A stretch of DNA of 64,000 bases from assembly GCA_012729555.1 (NCBI GenBank), contig JAAYCX010000090.1, positions 62,001-126,000 on the forward strand, given 5' to 3'. The translations under genes were made by a program, and so were the position numbers. Under the pieces are notes generated by a model that saw nothing but the letters and a program-made list of their open reading frames with translations, did no database searches and was not told the DNA's origin. The stretch's first letter is position 1. Every line of letters starts with the position of its first letter. Below are positions 43,384 through 51,034 of this stretch, in pieces. The DNA comes from Acidobacteriota bacterium. Its GTDB lineage: Bacteria > Acidobacteriota > UBA6911.

Positions 43384-43521
43384 ATGACATTTGTACTTTT
43401 CCTGGCTGTTCACACCGTGGCTGACCATAACCTCGTCGACGCATCATGACCGTTTGCCTCCCCCATGCTACCCCAGGATGATTTATTGATTGGATGAATA
43501 TCGGTAAGTTATTGATTTTAT

Positions 43522-43597
43522 TGGTGGAGCTGACGAGGATCGAACTCGTGACCTCCTGACTGCCAGTCAGGCACTCTCCCAGCTGAGCTACAGCCCC
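43522..43597 (-). tRNA. tRNA-Ala(GGC)
   Basis: A 76-nt cloverleaf including encoded CCA. Acceptor stem GGGGCTG pairs with CAGCTCC and contains the G3-U70 pair that identifies tRNA-Ala. The anticodon loop CTGGCAG gives anticodon GGC, reading GCC. The T-arm shows GTTCGATC. Confidence 0.97.
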
Positions 43598-43678
43598 ACT
43601 CTTTTCCTGCGGTGTCCGGCGTGGGCGGCGGGCGGCTCCGGACACGGGGTCCGGGGTGCTCGTAGTCCACGGTAGAAA

Positions 43679-43707
43679 AAGATAGGGGATTATGGGGAGG
43701 TTTGCAA
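43679..43707 (-). promoter_or_regulatory. Promoter of tRNA-Ala
   Basis: Minus-strand TTGCAA (43707-43702), 17 bp spacer, TATCTT (43684-43679). The mature tRNA starts about 75 bp after the expected start point, leaving a 5' leader for RNase P. Confidence 0.45.
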
Positions 43708-43759
43708 GGGGAAACGCATGCCCGGGGAGGAGCGGGGTGTCGGGGGAGCGGGGGGGAAG

Positions 43760-44662
43760 TCAGCTTAGGCGGAGCAGGGGGGGCGGGGCGCAGGTGATTT
43801 CCACCCGGCGGGCGTCGGCGGGGTGGGGGAAGGCCAGGGTGAGGTGGTGGAGGTGGTAGCCGAGGTCGCCGGGGAGGGCGCGGCAGCCTTCGGGGGGGAC
43901 GCCGCCGGGGGCGTAGAGGGGGTCGCCCACGAGCGGGTGGCCGGCCGCGGCCAGGTGGATGCGGATCTGGTGCGGGCGGCCGGTCGTGATCTCGACCTCT
44001 ACCAGCGCGGCGCCCGCGCGGCGCTCGAGGACCCGGACCCGGCTGTGGGCCCGCTTCCCTGCCGGGTGCGCGGCATGGACCGAGCCGAGGAGCGCATGGG
44101 GGACGGGGCCGATCGGGACGTCGATATCGAATAGGTCCTCGGCGGGCTGGCCGGAGACCAGGGTGCGGTAAAGCTTCCGCGTGCGTCCTCCTCCCCATAG
44201 GGCGGAGACGCGGGCGAAGGCCTCCGTCGTCAGGGCGAAGAGCACCACCCCCGAGGTCCCCCGCCCCAGCCGGTGGAGCGGGTTCGCCCGGGGGAACTGC
44301 CGGCGCACCAGCGCCAGCAGGGTATGCTCCATGAAGAGGCCGCCCCCGGGCATCGTCGGGAGCCCCGCGGGCTTGGCCACCGCGAGAAGGTGCGGGTCCA
44401 GGTGGAGGATGGCGTAGTCGAGAGGCACCTCGGGCTCCTCCCACGGCGGGCGGGACCAGGTCAGCTCCCGCCCCGGCGCGAGGAGGGTGTCGATGGAGGC
44501 CGGGACGCCGTCGAGGAGCACCCTCCCCGCACCGATGCGGTCGAGCCACTTATCTTGAGCGGTTCCGGGATAGTGGCGCCCGAGATATTCGAGGAGGGGG
44601 ACGCCGGCGGCTTCCGGGCCCAGGCTCCTGCGGAATGCGTACCCGCGGTTTTTGCCCCTCAT
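43760..44662 (-). CDS. RluA-family pseudouridine synthase homologue lacking the catalytic Asp
   Basis: 300 residues. An N-terminal S4-like stretch (VPLLEYLGRHYPGTAQDKWLDRIGAGRVLLDG) precedes the RluA catalytic fold: YAILHLDPHLLAVAKPAGLPTMPGG, NPLHRLGRGTSGVVLFALT, and TTGRPHQIRIHLAAAGHPLVGDPLY. The catalytic HRLD motif reads HRLG here: Gly133 takes the place of the essential Asp. GRPHQIR and LVGDPLYA are intact. It may be inactive, RNA binding only, or use another acid. Its start overlaps the upstream L7Ae-like gene by 4 bp. A few bacterial and plant homologues share HRLGRGTSG, from memory. Confidence 0.85.
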   Translation of the reverse strand: MRGKNRGYAFRRSLGPEAAGVPLLEYLGRHYPGTAQDKWLDRIGAGRVLLDGVPASIDTLLAPGRELTWSRPPWEEPEVPLDYAILHLDPHLLAVAKPAGLPTMPGGGLFMEHTLLALVRRQFPRANPLHRLGRGTSGVVLFALTTEAFARVSALWGGGRTRKLYRTLVSGQPAEDLFDIDVPIGPVPHALLGSVHAAHPAGKRAHSRVRVLERRAGAALVEVEITTGRPHQIRIHLAAAGHPLVGDPLYAPGGVPPEGCRALPGDLGYHLHHLTLAFPHPADARRVEITCAPPPLLRLS

Positions 44663-44985
44663 GCCGGGGAGTGGATCCGGTGCTCCTTGAGCGCCAGGTA
44701 GATCGACTGCGCCAGGGTCGATTTCCGGAAACCCACGACCTTGGTGTTGCGCACCCCCAGGAGCTTCTCCAGTTCCGCGGAGGTGTAGCAGGCGACGACG
44801 GGGTAATGGCGGAAGTCCTCCAGGATTTCGTCGCGGCTGTTGGCGGAGAGGTCCTCGGTGACCAGCACGAAGTGGAGGCGCCCCCTGGCGCGCGCGATAT
44901 TGTCCCGGCCGACCAGGAGAATGCGTGCGCGCACCGCGAAACCGAACAGGGTCTCCGGCGATGCCACGGCCTGATCTTTTGTCAT
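44659..44985 (-). CDS. L7Ae/L30e-like RNA-binding protein
   Basis: 108 residues. ARILLVGRDNIARARGRLHFVLVTEDLSANSRDEIL and YPVVACYTSAELEKLLGVRNTKVVGF follow the L7Ae/YlxQ fold, whose members bind kink-turn RNA. A short extended -10 element lies 6 nt upstream of the ATG. Its stop overlaps the start of the RluA homologue (ATGA), so the two are probably one functional unit acting on RNA. The exact target is unknown. Confidence 0.65.
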   Translation of the reverse strand: MTKDQAVASPETLFGFAVRARILLVGRDNIARARGRLHFVLVTEDLSANSRDEILEDFRHYPVVACYTSAELEKLLGVRNTKVVGFRKSTLAQSIYLALKEHRIHSPA

Positions 44986-44991
44986 GGCCCG

Positions 44992-45000
44992 ATTGTACCA
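44992..45000 (-). promoter_or_regulatory. Extended -10 promoter 6 nt before the L7Ae-like start
   Basis: TGG-TACAAT on the minus strand (45000-44992); the ATG begins 6 nt after TACAAT. Such spacing predicts a leaderless or nearly leaderless transcript. Confidence 0.5.
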
Positions 45001-45078
45001 TTGCGCGCCCGGAACCGCCGCACTCCTCGAGGCCGCCGGTCGGGGCCGCCGGTTGGGCTCGAAGTGCCCCGCGGAATC

Positions 45079-45087
45079 TGGCACAAT
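45079..45087 (+). promoter_or_regulatory. Extended -10 promoter 6 nt before the HExxH protein start
   Basis: TGG-CACAAT (45079-45087) precedes ATG 45094 by 6 nt. It mirrors the divergent promoter at 44992-45000. Confidence 0.45.
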
Positions 45088-45093
45088 CGGGAG

Positions 45094-45609
45094 ATGAGGA
45101 TCGAACTGCCCGAATACGCCCGAGTCGTCCGCGGCCTCCCCTGCGGCCTCCACCCATACAGTACGCTGCTGCCGCGGCTCGCGGAGAGCCCCGTGGCGCG
45201 CCGGATCGGGACCGCCGCCACCCCGCTCGGCCCGCTGCTCGAGCGGGCGCGCGTCGATATCCGGCAGGAGGAGGGGTTCTGCTTCGTCGATATCGAGCTG
45301 CCGGCCATCGCCCTGTTCGAGTCGTACTACCGCGACGGGAGCGGGCTCGACCTCTACCTCGACCTGGCGCACGAGCTGGCCCACCTGCGCCAGTTCTACG
45401 AGGGGAAGGACCTGTGGGACCGCGGCCTGCACTACGTCGACCGCCCCACGGAGATCGAGGGGTACGCCGTCGCCGTGGAAGAGGGGGTGCGGCTGGGGAT
45501 GACGGAGGAGGAAGTGATGCGCCACCTGTCCAACCCATGGCTCAGCCCGGCCGAGGTCGCCCGGCTCCGCGCCAACGTGGAACGGTTTCTGTCCAACGGC
45601 CACCCCTGA
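45094..45609 (+). CDS. HExxH metallopeptidase-like protein
   Basis: 171 residues, no signal peptide. DLAHELAHLRQFYEG contains H93-E94-L-A-H97, the zinc-metallopeptidase HExxH, and downstream EIEGYAVAVEEG could give the third Glu ligand, as in ImmA/IrrE-type (M78) peptidases. No helix-turn-helix is fused. The role is unknown; proteolysis of a regulator is one option. It is divergent from the L7Ae-like gene with a 108 bp gap. Confidence 0.65.
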   Translation: MRIELPEYARVVRGLPCGLHPYSTLLPRLAESPVARRIGTAATPLGPLLERARVDIRQEEGFCFVDIELPAIALFESYYRDGSGLDLYLDLAHELAHLRQFYEGKDLWDRGLHYVDRPTEIEGYAVAVEEGVRLGMTEEEVMRHLSNPWLSPAEVARLRANVERFLSNGHP

Positions 45610-45619
45610 CGACGGTGCG

Positions 45620-46993
45620 TCAGCCCGCGTAGGTCCGCAGAATGTCCCAGAAGGCGCCGCGGCAACCCTTCCCGATCGCTTCGACGAGGCGCTCGTTGGA
45701 ATCGTAGTTGTAGTTCCGCTTCGGCCTGGAGGGATCGAAAAACAGGAATTTCGGGTCGGCGCCGATGAGGGCGTCCAGCCGCTCGAAGACGGAACCGGCG
45801 ATTTCGGGCTCCAGGAAGAATGCCGGCTCCACGCCGGCGTTCCACCCCAGCTGCGCCGCCAGCGGCGTCCCCGGGAAGACCCGCACGCCCAGGGAGACCC
45901 CCGCCAGGTCCGCCCCGGCCCGGCGGACCATCTCCACCGTCCGCTCGATCCCGCGAAGGGTTTCCCCCGGGGCGCCCAGGAGCAGGTCCACCATCACCGC
46001 CATCCCTTCCTCCCGGGCATTGCCGACCGCGTCGACGACGTCCGCGGGAACGTGGCCGCGCCCCAGCCTTTTCAGCATGGACCCGTCCCCGTGGTCGGCG
46101 CCGAAATCGATGCCGGCGCAGCCGGCCGCGCGCATCGCCCGGGCCAGCCCGCGCGAAAAGGGGACGGGGGAACAGTAGGCGTACCAGCGCAATCTCTCCC
46201 CCAGCCCGCGGCGCGCGATCTCCCGGCAGACGTCGAGGGCGTGGGTTTCGGAAAGGTTGAACTCCCCGTCGCAGGTGTGCAGGACGTCGATCCCCTGGCC
46301 GAGCAGGTGTTCGATTTCGTCGGCCACCGCTTCGGGGGGCCGGCGGCGCACCCGCCTCCCCTTGGCGACCGGGTCGGCGCAGTAGATGCAGCGGCCGGAA
46401 CACCCCCGTTGGGTCTCGAATCCCGCCTGCCCCCCCTCCCGGAAATAGCGGCCGTTGTCGAGCCAGCGCCGCCGCATCCGGGGGAGCCGGTCGAGGCGGC
46501 CGAAGCGGGGGGGATTGCGCTTCCAGACCCCGTTCTCCGGCCAGACCAGGCCGGGGAGGCCCTCCACCGGCAGCTGCCGCTCGAGCCGGCGGGCCAGTTC
46601 CGGCAGGACGAATTCCCCTTCCCCCCAGATACCGTAATCGGCCCCGGTCAGTTCGAGGATCTTTCCGGGCATCACCGAAAACCCGACGCCCCCCAGCACG
46701 ATCGGGGCGTCGCTCGCGCGCCGCACCGCCGCCACCATCCGCGCGAATCCGGGAAGGTGACTCCCGCGGTTCGGATAGGCGCAGTCGTCGGTGTTGCGCA
46801 GGGTCATTCCCACCAGGCCGCACTCTTCTTCAGCCAGGAATCGCCCGATGGCGGCCTCCGGATCCTCCTCCCAGCAAAGGTCGAGGAGGGATACCGCCTG
46901 CCCGGCCGCGTCGAGCGCCTCGGCGAGATAGTCCAGGGCGATCGGCGCCACCGGGGGTCGAAGGCGGTTGGTGTTGATGAGGCCTATGCGCAT
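45620..46993 (-). CDS. B12-binding radical SAM protein
   Basis: 457 residues. N-terminal cobalamin-binding-type domain (MRIGLINTNRLRPPVAPIALDYLAEAL, then IVLGGVGFSVMPGKIL). Radical SAM core with CSGRCIYCADPVAKG (CxxxCxxC, residue ~195), GIDVLHTCDGEFNLSE and GIDFGADHGDGSMLKRL. The C-terminus is FDPSRPKRNYNYDSNERLVEAI. Start ATG 46993 with AAAGGAG upstream is preferred to earlier in-frame codons. Its promoter (47037-47065) is separate. The chemistry cannot be inferred; B12-dependent methyltransferase is the commonest role. Confidence 0.82.
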   Translation of the reverse strand: MRIGLINTNRLRPPVAPIALDYLAEALDAAGQAVSLLDLCWEEDPEAAIGRFLAEEECGLVGMTLRNTDDCAYPNRGSHLPGFARMVAAVRRASDAPIVLGGVGFSVMPGKILELTGADYGIWGEGEFVLPELARRLERQLPVEGLPGLVWPENGVWKRNPPRFGRLDRLPRMRRRWLDNGRYFREGGQAGFETQRGCSGRCIYCADPVAKGRRVRRRPPEAVADEIEHLLGQGIDVLHTCDGEFNLSETHALDVCREIARRGLGERLRWYAYCSPVPFSRGLARAMRAAGCAGIDFGADHGDGSMLKRLGRGHVPADVVDAVGNAREEGMAVMVDLLLGAPGETLRGIERTVEMVRRAGADLAGVSLGVRVFPGTPLAAQLGWNAGVEPAFFLEPEIAGSVFERLDALIGADPKFLFFDPSRPKRNYNYDSNERLVEAIGKGCRGAFWDILRTYAG

Positions 46994-47036
46994 CTGCCGA
47001 CTCTCCTTTGCGGCGCGGGAAGGGTTCCGCCGGAGG

Positions 47037-47065
47037 ATCTTAAATGAATTTTGTTTCTCTGTAAA
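47037..47065 (-). promoter_or_regulatory. Promoter of the B12 radical SAM gene
   Basis: Minus-strand TTTACA (47065-47060), 17 bp spacer, TAAGAT (47042-47037). The start codon is 44 bp downstream. Confidence 0.5.
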
Positions 47066-47144
47066 ACCGGATCTGTTATCGTTGCCGCATCCGCCTCGAC
47101 CGCCCCATGACGGGAGCGGCGGCGGATCGAGCGGCAGGCCCACC

Positions 47145-47546
47145 ATGACTTTTCCGGACGGGAATCATCGCAGGCAGGGAAAGAACCCGCATGGGCGGCC
47201 GCACGGGCGGCCACCCGGCGCGGGCCCCCGCCACGCGCCCCACCACCCCCGGCGCCCTCATCAGCCCCACCCCGCGCCGCATCCCAACCAACTGCCCTAC
47301 GGCCTGCCGGTCGATCCCGGGGAGAGCGAGGATTGGATCCACCCCGGCGGCACGGGGGAGGAGGCGGCCTATCTCAAGGGGTTGGTCGATTCGCACACCA
47401 AAGTCACCGTGGTCCTCACGGACGGGGAAAGATTCCGTGGCCACATCCGCTACTACGACCGGGACTGCTTCAGCATCGGGCTGTCGGCCCAGGGGCCCCG
47501 CCTCCTCGTGCGCAAGGAGCACGTCGCCTGCATCGTGGAAGACTAG
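47145..47546 (+). CDS. Hfq-like Sm-fold protein with a His/Pro/Arg-rich N-terminal tail
   Basis: 133 residues. The last ~65 residues read as an Sm fold: AAYLKGLVDSHTKVTVVLTDGERFRGHIRYYDRDCFSIGL as Sm1, then RLLVRKEHVACIVE as Sm2, both with the Hfq-type pattern of (L/V)xGxxxxGxI(x)xxD. The first ~60 residues are a low-complexity His/Pro/Arg/Gly tract (PHGRPHGRPPGAGP, then HPAPHPN). Hfq proteins mediate sRNA-mRNA pairing. Canonical Hfq has the YKHAI (Sm2) motif, replaced here by VRKEHVACI. It could bind metal or RNA through the His-rich tail. Confidence 0.65.
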   Translation: MTFPDGNHRRQGKNPHGRPHGRPPGAGPRHAPHHPRRPHQPHPAPHPNQLPYGLPVDPGESEDWIHPGGTGEEAAYLKGLVDSHTKVTVVLTDGERFRGHIRYYDRDCFSIGLSAQGPRLLVRKEHVACIVED

Positions 47547-47650
47547 ATCAATCCAGCAAACCCAATTTTATCAATAATATGCCAAGACATTAGTCCGTGC
47601 GCGAAACGGTTTCGGGCCGCGGGATTTCCGTCCCGACCGGGCCATTTTGC

Positions 47651-47656
47651 CATAAT
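47651..47656 (+). promoter_or_regulatory. Extended -10 element before the Gfo/Idh/MocA gene
   Basis: TGC followed by CATAAT at 47651-47656. The expected start point near 47664 is just upstream of ATG 47670, giving a very short leader. Confidence 0.4.
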
Positions 47657-47669
47657 GCCGGACGCCAGG

Positions 47670-48827
47670 ATGCCGATATCAATGGGGAACCGCGCACGCA
47701 GACGACGGCAGTGGAAAAGCGAGGGCACCTTGCGGGCAGATGTTTTTAAGAAATGGGCTAAATCCTTTAAATTCGTGCTTGTAGGATGCGGTCGGATGGG
47801 CCACTGCTACGCCACGGTGATCCACAACCACCCGCACATGAGTCTCGAGGCCGTCATCGACCCCAATCCCGAGGCGGCGAAGGCGTTCCGGCATTCCTTC
47901 CGGTGCAAGTCCTACGGTTCGGTGGAGGACTGCCTGGCCGCCGGCCACCAGGCCGAGGGGGCGGTGATCTGCACCCCGCCGGCCAGCCACGCGGAGATCG
48001 CCACGCAACTGCTCGAGAACCGGACCCACACCCTGTGCGAACCGCCCCTGGCCCTCGACCCGGAGTCGGCCGAAAAGATGAAGGAGACGGCGCGCCGCTG
48101 CGCGGCCACCCTCATGATGGGTTCCAAATTCCGCTTCGTGGCCGACGTCATCCAGGCCAGGGGGCTGATCCAGGCCGGCATCCTCGGCCACGTGCTCGAA
48201 TTCGAGGGGGATTTCCGCGAAACGGTCGACATGACCTCGCGATGGAACGTCCAACCCGAACTCAGCGGCGGGGGAGTGCTCATGGACAGCGGCCCCCTGG
48301 CCGTGGACGTCGTGCGCTACCTTTTCGGACCGATCCAGGCGATCCGGGCGGAGGAGGGGCGCCGCGTCCAGTCCAGGGAGGTGGAAGACACGGTCCGGCT
48401 GGAACTGAGCACCGAGCCGGGCATCCTCGGGACCCTGCACCTGAGCTGGGCGCTCAAGAACAACGGCGAGGACTATTTCCGCATCTACGGCACCCAGGGG
48501 AACATGTGCATCGGCTGGCGCAAATCGTTTTACCGCCCCACCGGGGCGGCCGACTGGATCCACTTCGGCGAGGGGTACAGCACCCAGAAAGCCCTCGGCC
48601 TGCAGCTGAGCCATTTCATGGATGTCGTCTCGGGCGAGGAGGTCCCGGAAATCACCGCCGAGGAGGAGCTCGCCTCCGTGCGCGTCATCGAGACCGCCTA
48701 CAGGTCGCTGGCGACAGGCAGGCACATGCACATCGGCGCTGCGGACCCGGACGCGGCCCGCGCGCGCAAGCTCTCGTTGATCTCCTCGTCTGCGAAACCT
48801 TTCCCCACCTGGATTTTCAACCGCTGA
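47670..48827 (+). CDS. Gfo/Idh/MocA-family oxidoreductase with altered EKP motif
   Basis: 385 residues. The NAD-binding Rossmann fold starts KFVLVGCGRMGHCYATVIHNHPHMSLEAVIDPN (residues ~34-66). AVICTPPASHAEIATQLLENRTHTLCEPPLALD carries the position of the conserved EKP; here the Lys is Pro125 (EPP). ELSGGGVLMDSGPLAVDVVRYLFGP is the C-terminal catalytic signature. Loss of the EKP Lys suggests changed or absent redox catalysis. The start is uncertain: ATG 47670 follows a promoter; ATG 47682 and TTG 47730 (GAGGG upstream) are alternatives. Confidence 0.78.
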   Translation: MPISMGNRARRRRQWKSEGTLRADVFKKWAKSFKFVLVGCGRMGHCYATVIHNHPHMSLEAVIDPNPEAAKAFRHSFRCKSYGSVEDCLAAGHQAEGAVICTPPASHAEIATQLLENRTHTLCEPPLALDPESAEKMKETARRCAATLMMGSKFRFVADVIQARGLIQAGILGHVLEFEGDFRETVDMTSRWNVQPELSGGGVLMDSGPLAVDVVRYLFGPIQAIRAEEGRRVQSREVEDTVRLELSTEPGILGTLHLSWALKNNGEDYFRIYGTQGNMCIGWRKSFYRPTGAADWIHFGEGYSTQKALGLQLSHFMDVVSGEEVPEITAEEELASVRVIETAYRSLATGRHMHIGAADPDAARARKLSLISSSAKPFPTWIFNR

Positions 48828-48962
48828 ACCCCGGCGGGGCGGGCGGCCCCAATGGCCCGCCGGGCGGGGTCCCTTTATGTAAAAGCTCTGTAAAAGGAGC
48901 CCCCGGGGCGTTGCGCATCCCTTTTCAGGACCCTAAAATCACCGGGTATAACCTTGAACAGG

Positions 48963-50942
48963 ATGCAGCAGATGACCCGAAGTCTTTTCAGATCGGCCCG
49001 GCCCACGGGCAGGACCCTCCGCGTCGTCCTCATCAAGCCGTCGAAGTACGACGACGAGGGCTACGTCATCCGTCATTTCCGGGGGGTGCTGCCGAGCAAC
49101 ACCCTGGCCTGCCTGGCCAGCCTCACCCGCGACGTCGCCGAGCGGCGGTTGCTCGGGGACATGAACGTGGAGGTGGAGCTGCTGGACGACACCGTCGAGA
49201 AGATCCCCGTGCGCCGCATCATCCGGTCGCACCGCCCGCCCCGCACCCGGACCGTGATCGCCCTCGCCGGCGTGCAGTCCAACCAGTTTCCGCGGGCGGC
49301 CGACCTGGCCCGGAAATTCCGCGCCGGGGGGCTCGATGTCCTCATCGGCGGCTTCCATGTCAGCGGCATGCTGGCGATGCTCGAGGGGATCTCCCCCGAA
49401 ATCCAGGAGTTGCTGGACCTCGGCGTGACCGTGGTGAAGGGGGAGGTGGAGGAGACGTGGGGGGACCTGCTCCGGGACGCGGCCGAGGACCGGCTGCGGC
49501 CGCTGTACGACTTCATGGACCGCAAGCCCGATCTTCACGACCGCCCCATCCCGATGATCCACGGGGACTACCTCAGGAAGTTCATCGTCTCCAATTTCGG
49601 GACCATCGACTGCAGCCGGGGCTGCCCCTTCAACTGCAGCTTCTGCTCCATCATCAGCGTCCAGGGGCGAAAGATGCGCGAGCGCTCCCCGGAGGCGCTG
49701 ATCCGGACCCTGCGCGAAAACTACGCCCGGAGCCGGGTCAATTTTTATTTTTTCACCGACGACAATTTCGCCCGCAACGGCTACTGGCGCGAAATCTTCC
49801 TTGAGCTCATCCGGCTGCGGGAGGAGGAGCGGATCCCGATCGAGTTCATGATCCAGGTCGATACGCAGTCCTACCGCATCCCCGATTTCATCCCTCTGGC
49901 GGCCCGCGCCGGGTGCACCCAGGTATTCATCGGGATGGAGAGCATCAACCCCCGGAACCTCGAGGCCGTCGGAAAAACCCAGAACCACGTAGAGGACTAC
50001 GCGCGGTTGATCGCCGCCTGGCACGAGGCCAGGGTGGCGACCCACGTCGCCTACATCTTCGGCTTCCCCTTCGACACCCCGGAATCGCTCCGCGCGGACG
50101 TGGCCCGGCTGCAGGACGAACTGCAGGTGGAGCAGGCGTCGTTCTTCATGCTGACCCCGATCCCGGGCTCCCAGGACCACGCGCGCATGGTGCAGAGCGG
50201 CGAGCCGATGCACCCCGACCTGAACGATTACGATTCGTTCCACGAAACGATCCGGCACCCGAACTTCCGCCCCGGGGAACTGGCGGCCTCCTACCGGGAA
50301 GCATGGAAGAATTTCTATTCCTTCGATTACATGCGCTCCGTGCTCCGCCGCGCCAACCCGGAGAATTACCGGAACATCTTCTTCGATTTCATCTGGTACC
50401 GGAACTCGGCCCTGATCGAGGGGGGGCACCCGATGCTGCACGGGTTTTTCCGGCTCAAGGACCGCCTCGACCGCCGTCCCGGGTGCGTCGTGGAGTCCCG
50501 GCGGCGCCATCTCCTCCGGCGCAGCCGCGAAATCCGCGCCACGCTCCGGAGCTGGCTGGCCCTGACGCTCGAAATGGAGGAACTCTGGCTGCAGACGCGC
50601 CAGCGCAGCGAGGCCGAACTGCGGCTGCTGGCCGAGATCGAGAACCTGCGCGGCCAGCTCAACCGCAACCTCCGCGCCGCCGAACTGCAGATCGCGCACA
50701 TGCGCGCCCGGATGCAGTTTCCGGAGCTGCGGGTGCCCTCGCGCCTGGCGCTGGCGCTGCGCAACCTGAACTTCGGGATGGCCAAGCGCCTCACCTGTTC
50801 CCGTTCCGATCTCCGGCAATTCTGGCAGCGGGCCACCGCCAGGCCGCTCCGGCTGCTGGCCCGCCCGCACAGGGTGGTCCTCAATTTTCTGAAGGACGCG
50901 CAGCTCTTCTTCCTGTTCCTGAGGGAGCTCGCCCGGACCTGA
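48963..50942 (+). CDS. B12-binding radical SAM Fe-S oxidoreductase
   Basis: 659 residues. A cobalamin-type N-terminal domain (VVLIKPSKYDDEGYVIRHFRGVLPSNTLACLASL) is followed by VLIGGFHVSGM. The radical SAM core has IDCSRGCPFNCSFCSIISVQGRKMR (CxxxCxxC) and VFIGMESINPRNLEAVGKTQN. The C-terminal ~200 residues are basic and helical (RRRHLLRRSREIRATLRSW), perhaps a substrate- or membrane-contacting extension. ATG 48963 or 48972 are both possible; TTG 48954 is open too. Role unknown. It follows the Gfo/Idh/MocA gene on the same strand by 135 bp. Confidence 0.8.
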   Translation: MQQMTRSLFRSARPTGRTLRVVLIKPSKYDDEGYVIRHFRGVLPSNTLACLASLTRDVAERRLLGDMNVEVELLDDTVEKIPVRRIIRSHRPPRTRTVIALAGVQSNQFPRAADLARKFRAGGLDVLIGGFHVSGMLAMLEGISPEIQELLDLGVTVVKGEVEETWGDLLRDAAEDRLRPLYDFMDRKPDLHDRPIPMIHGDYLRKFIVSNFGTIDCSRGCPFNCSFCSIISVQGRKMRERSPEALIRTLRENYARSRVNFYFFTDDNFARNGYWREIFLELIRLREEERIPIEFMIQVDTQSYRIPDFIPLAARAGCTQVFIGMESINPRNLEAVGKTQNHVEDYARLIAAWHEARVATHVAYIFGFPFDTPESLRADVARLQDELQVEQASFFMLTPIPGSQDHARMVQSGEPMHPDLNDYDSFHETIRHPNFRPGELAASYREAWKNFYSFDYMRSVLRRANPENYRNIFFDFIWYRNSALIEGGHPMLHGFFRLKDRLDRRPGCVVESRRRHLLRRSREIRATLRSWLALTLEMEELWLQTRQRSEAELRLLAEIENLRGQLNRNLRAAELQIAHMRARMQFPELRVPSRLALALRNLNFGMAKRLTCSRSDLRQFWQRATARPLRLLARPHRVVLNFLKDAQLFFLFLRELART

Positions 50943-50964
50943 AGCCCGGCCGGGCGCGCCCACC

Positions 50965-50996
50965 ACAAAAAAGGGCGGCCGGTGACGGCCGCCCTT
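50965..50996. terminator. Bidirectional intrinsic terminator
   Basis: AAGGGCGGCC (50971-50980), loop GGTGAC, GGCCGCCCTT (50987-50996). A run of A before it reads as T on the minus strand, where it ends the coiled-coil gene; on the plus strand it ends the radical SAM gene. Confidence 0.85.
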
Positions 50997-51034
50997 CTCC
51001 ATTTCGTTTTTCCCCGCGCTGATGAAGCCCGGTC

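Noticed and set aside
43598-43680. Palindrome CCGGAC...GTCCGG just upstream of tRNA-Ala as an attachment site
   Set aside because: It lies in the tRNA leader, and no matching direct repeat of the tRNA end was found across the AbiE module.
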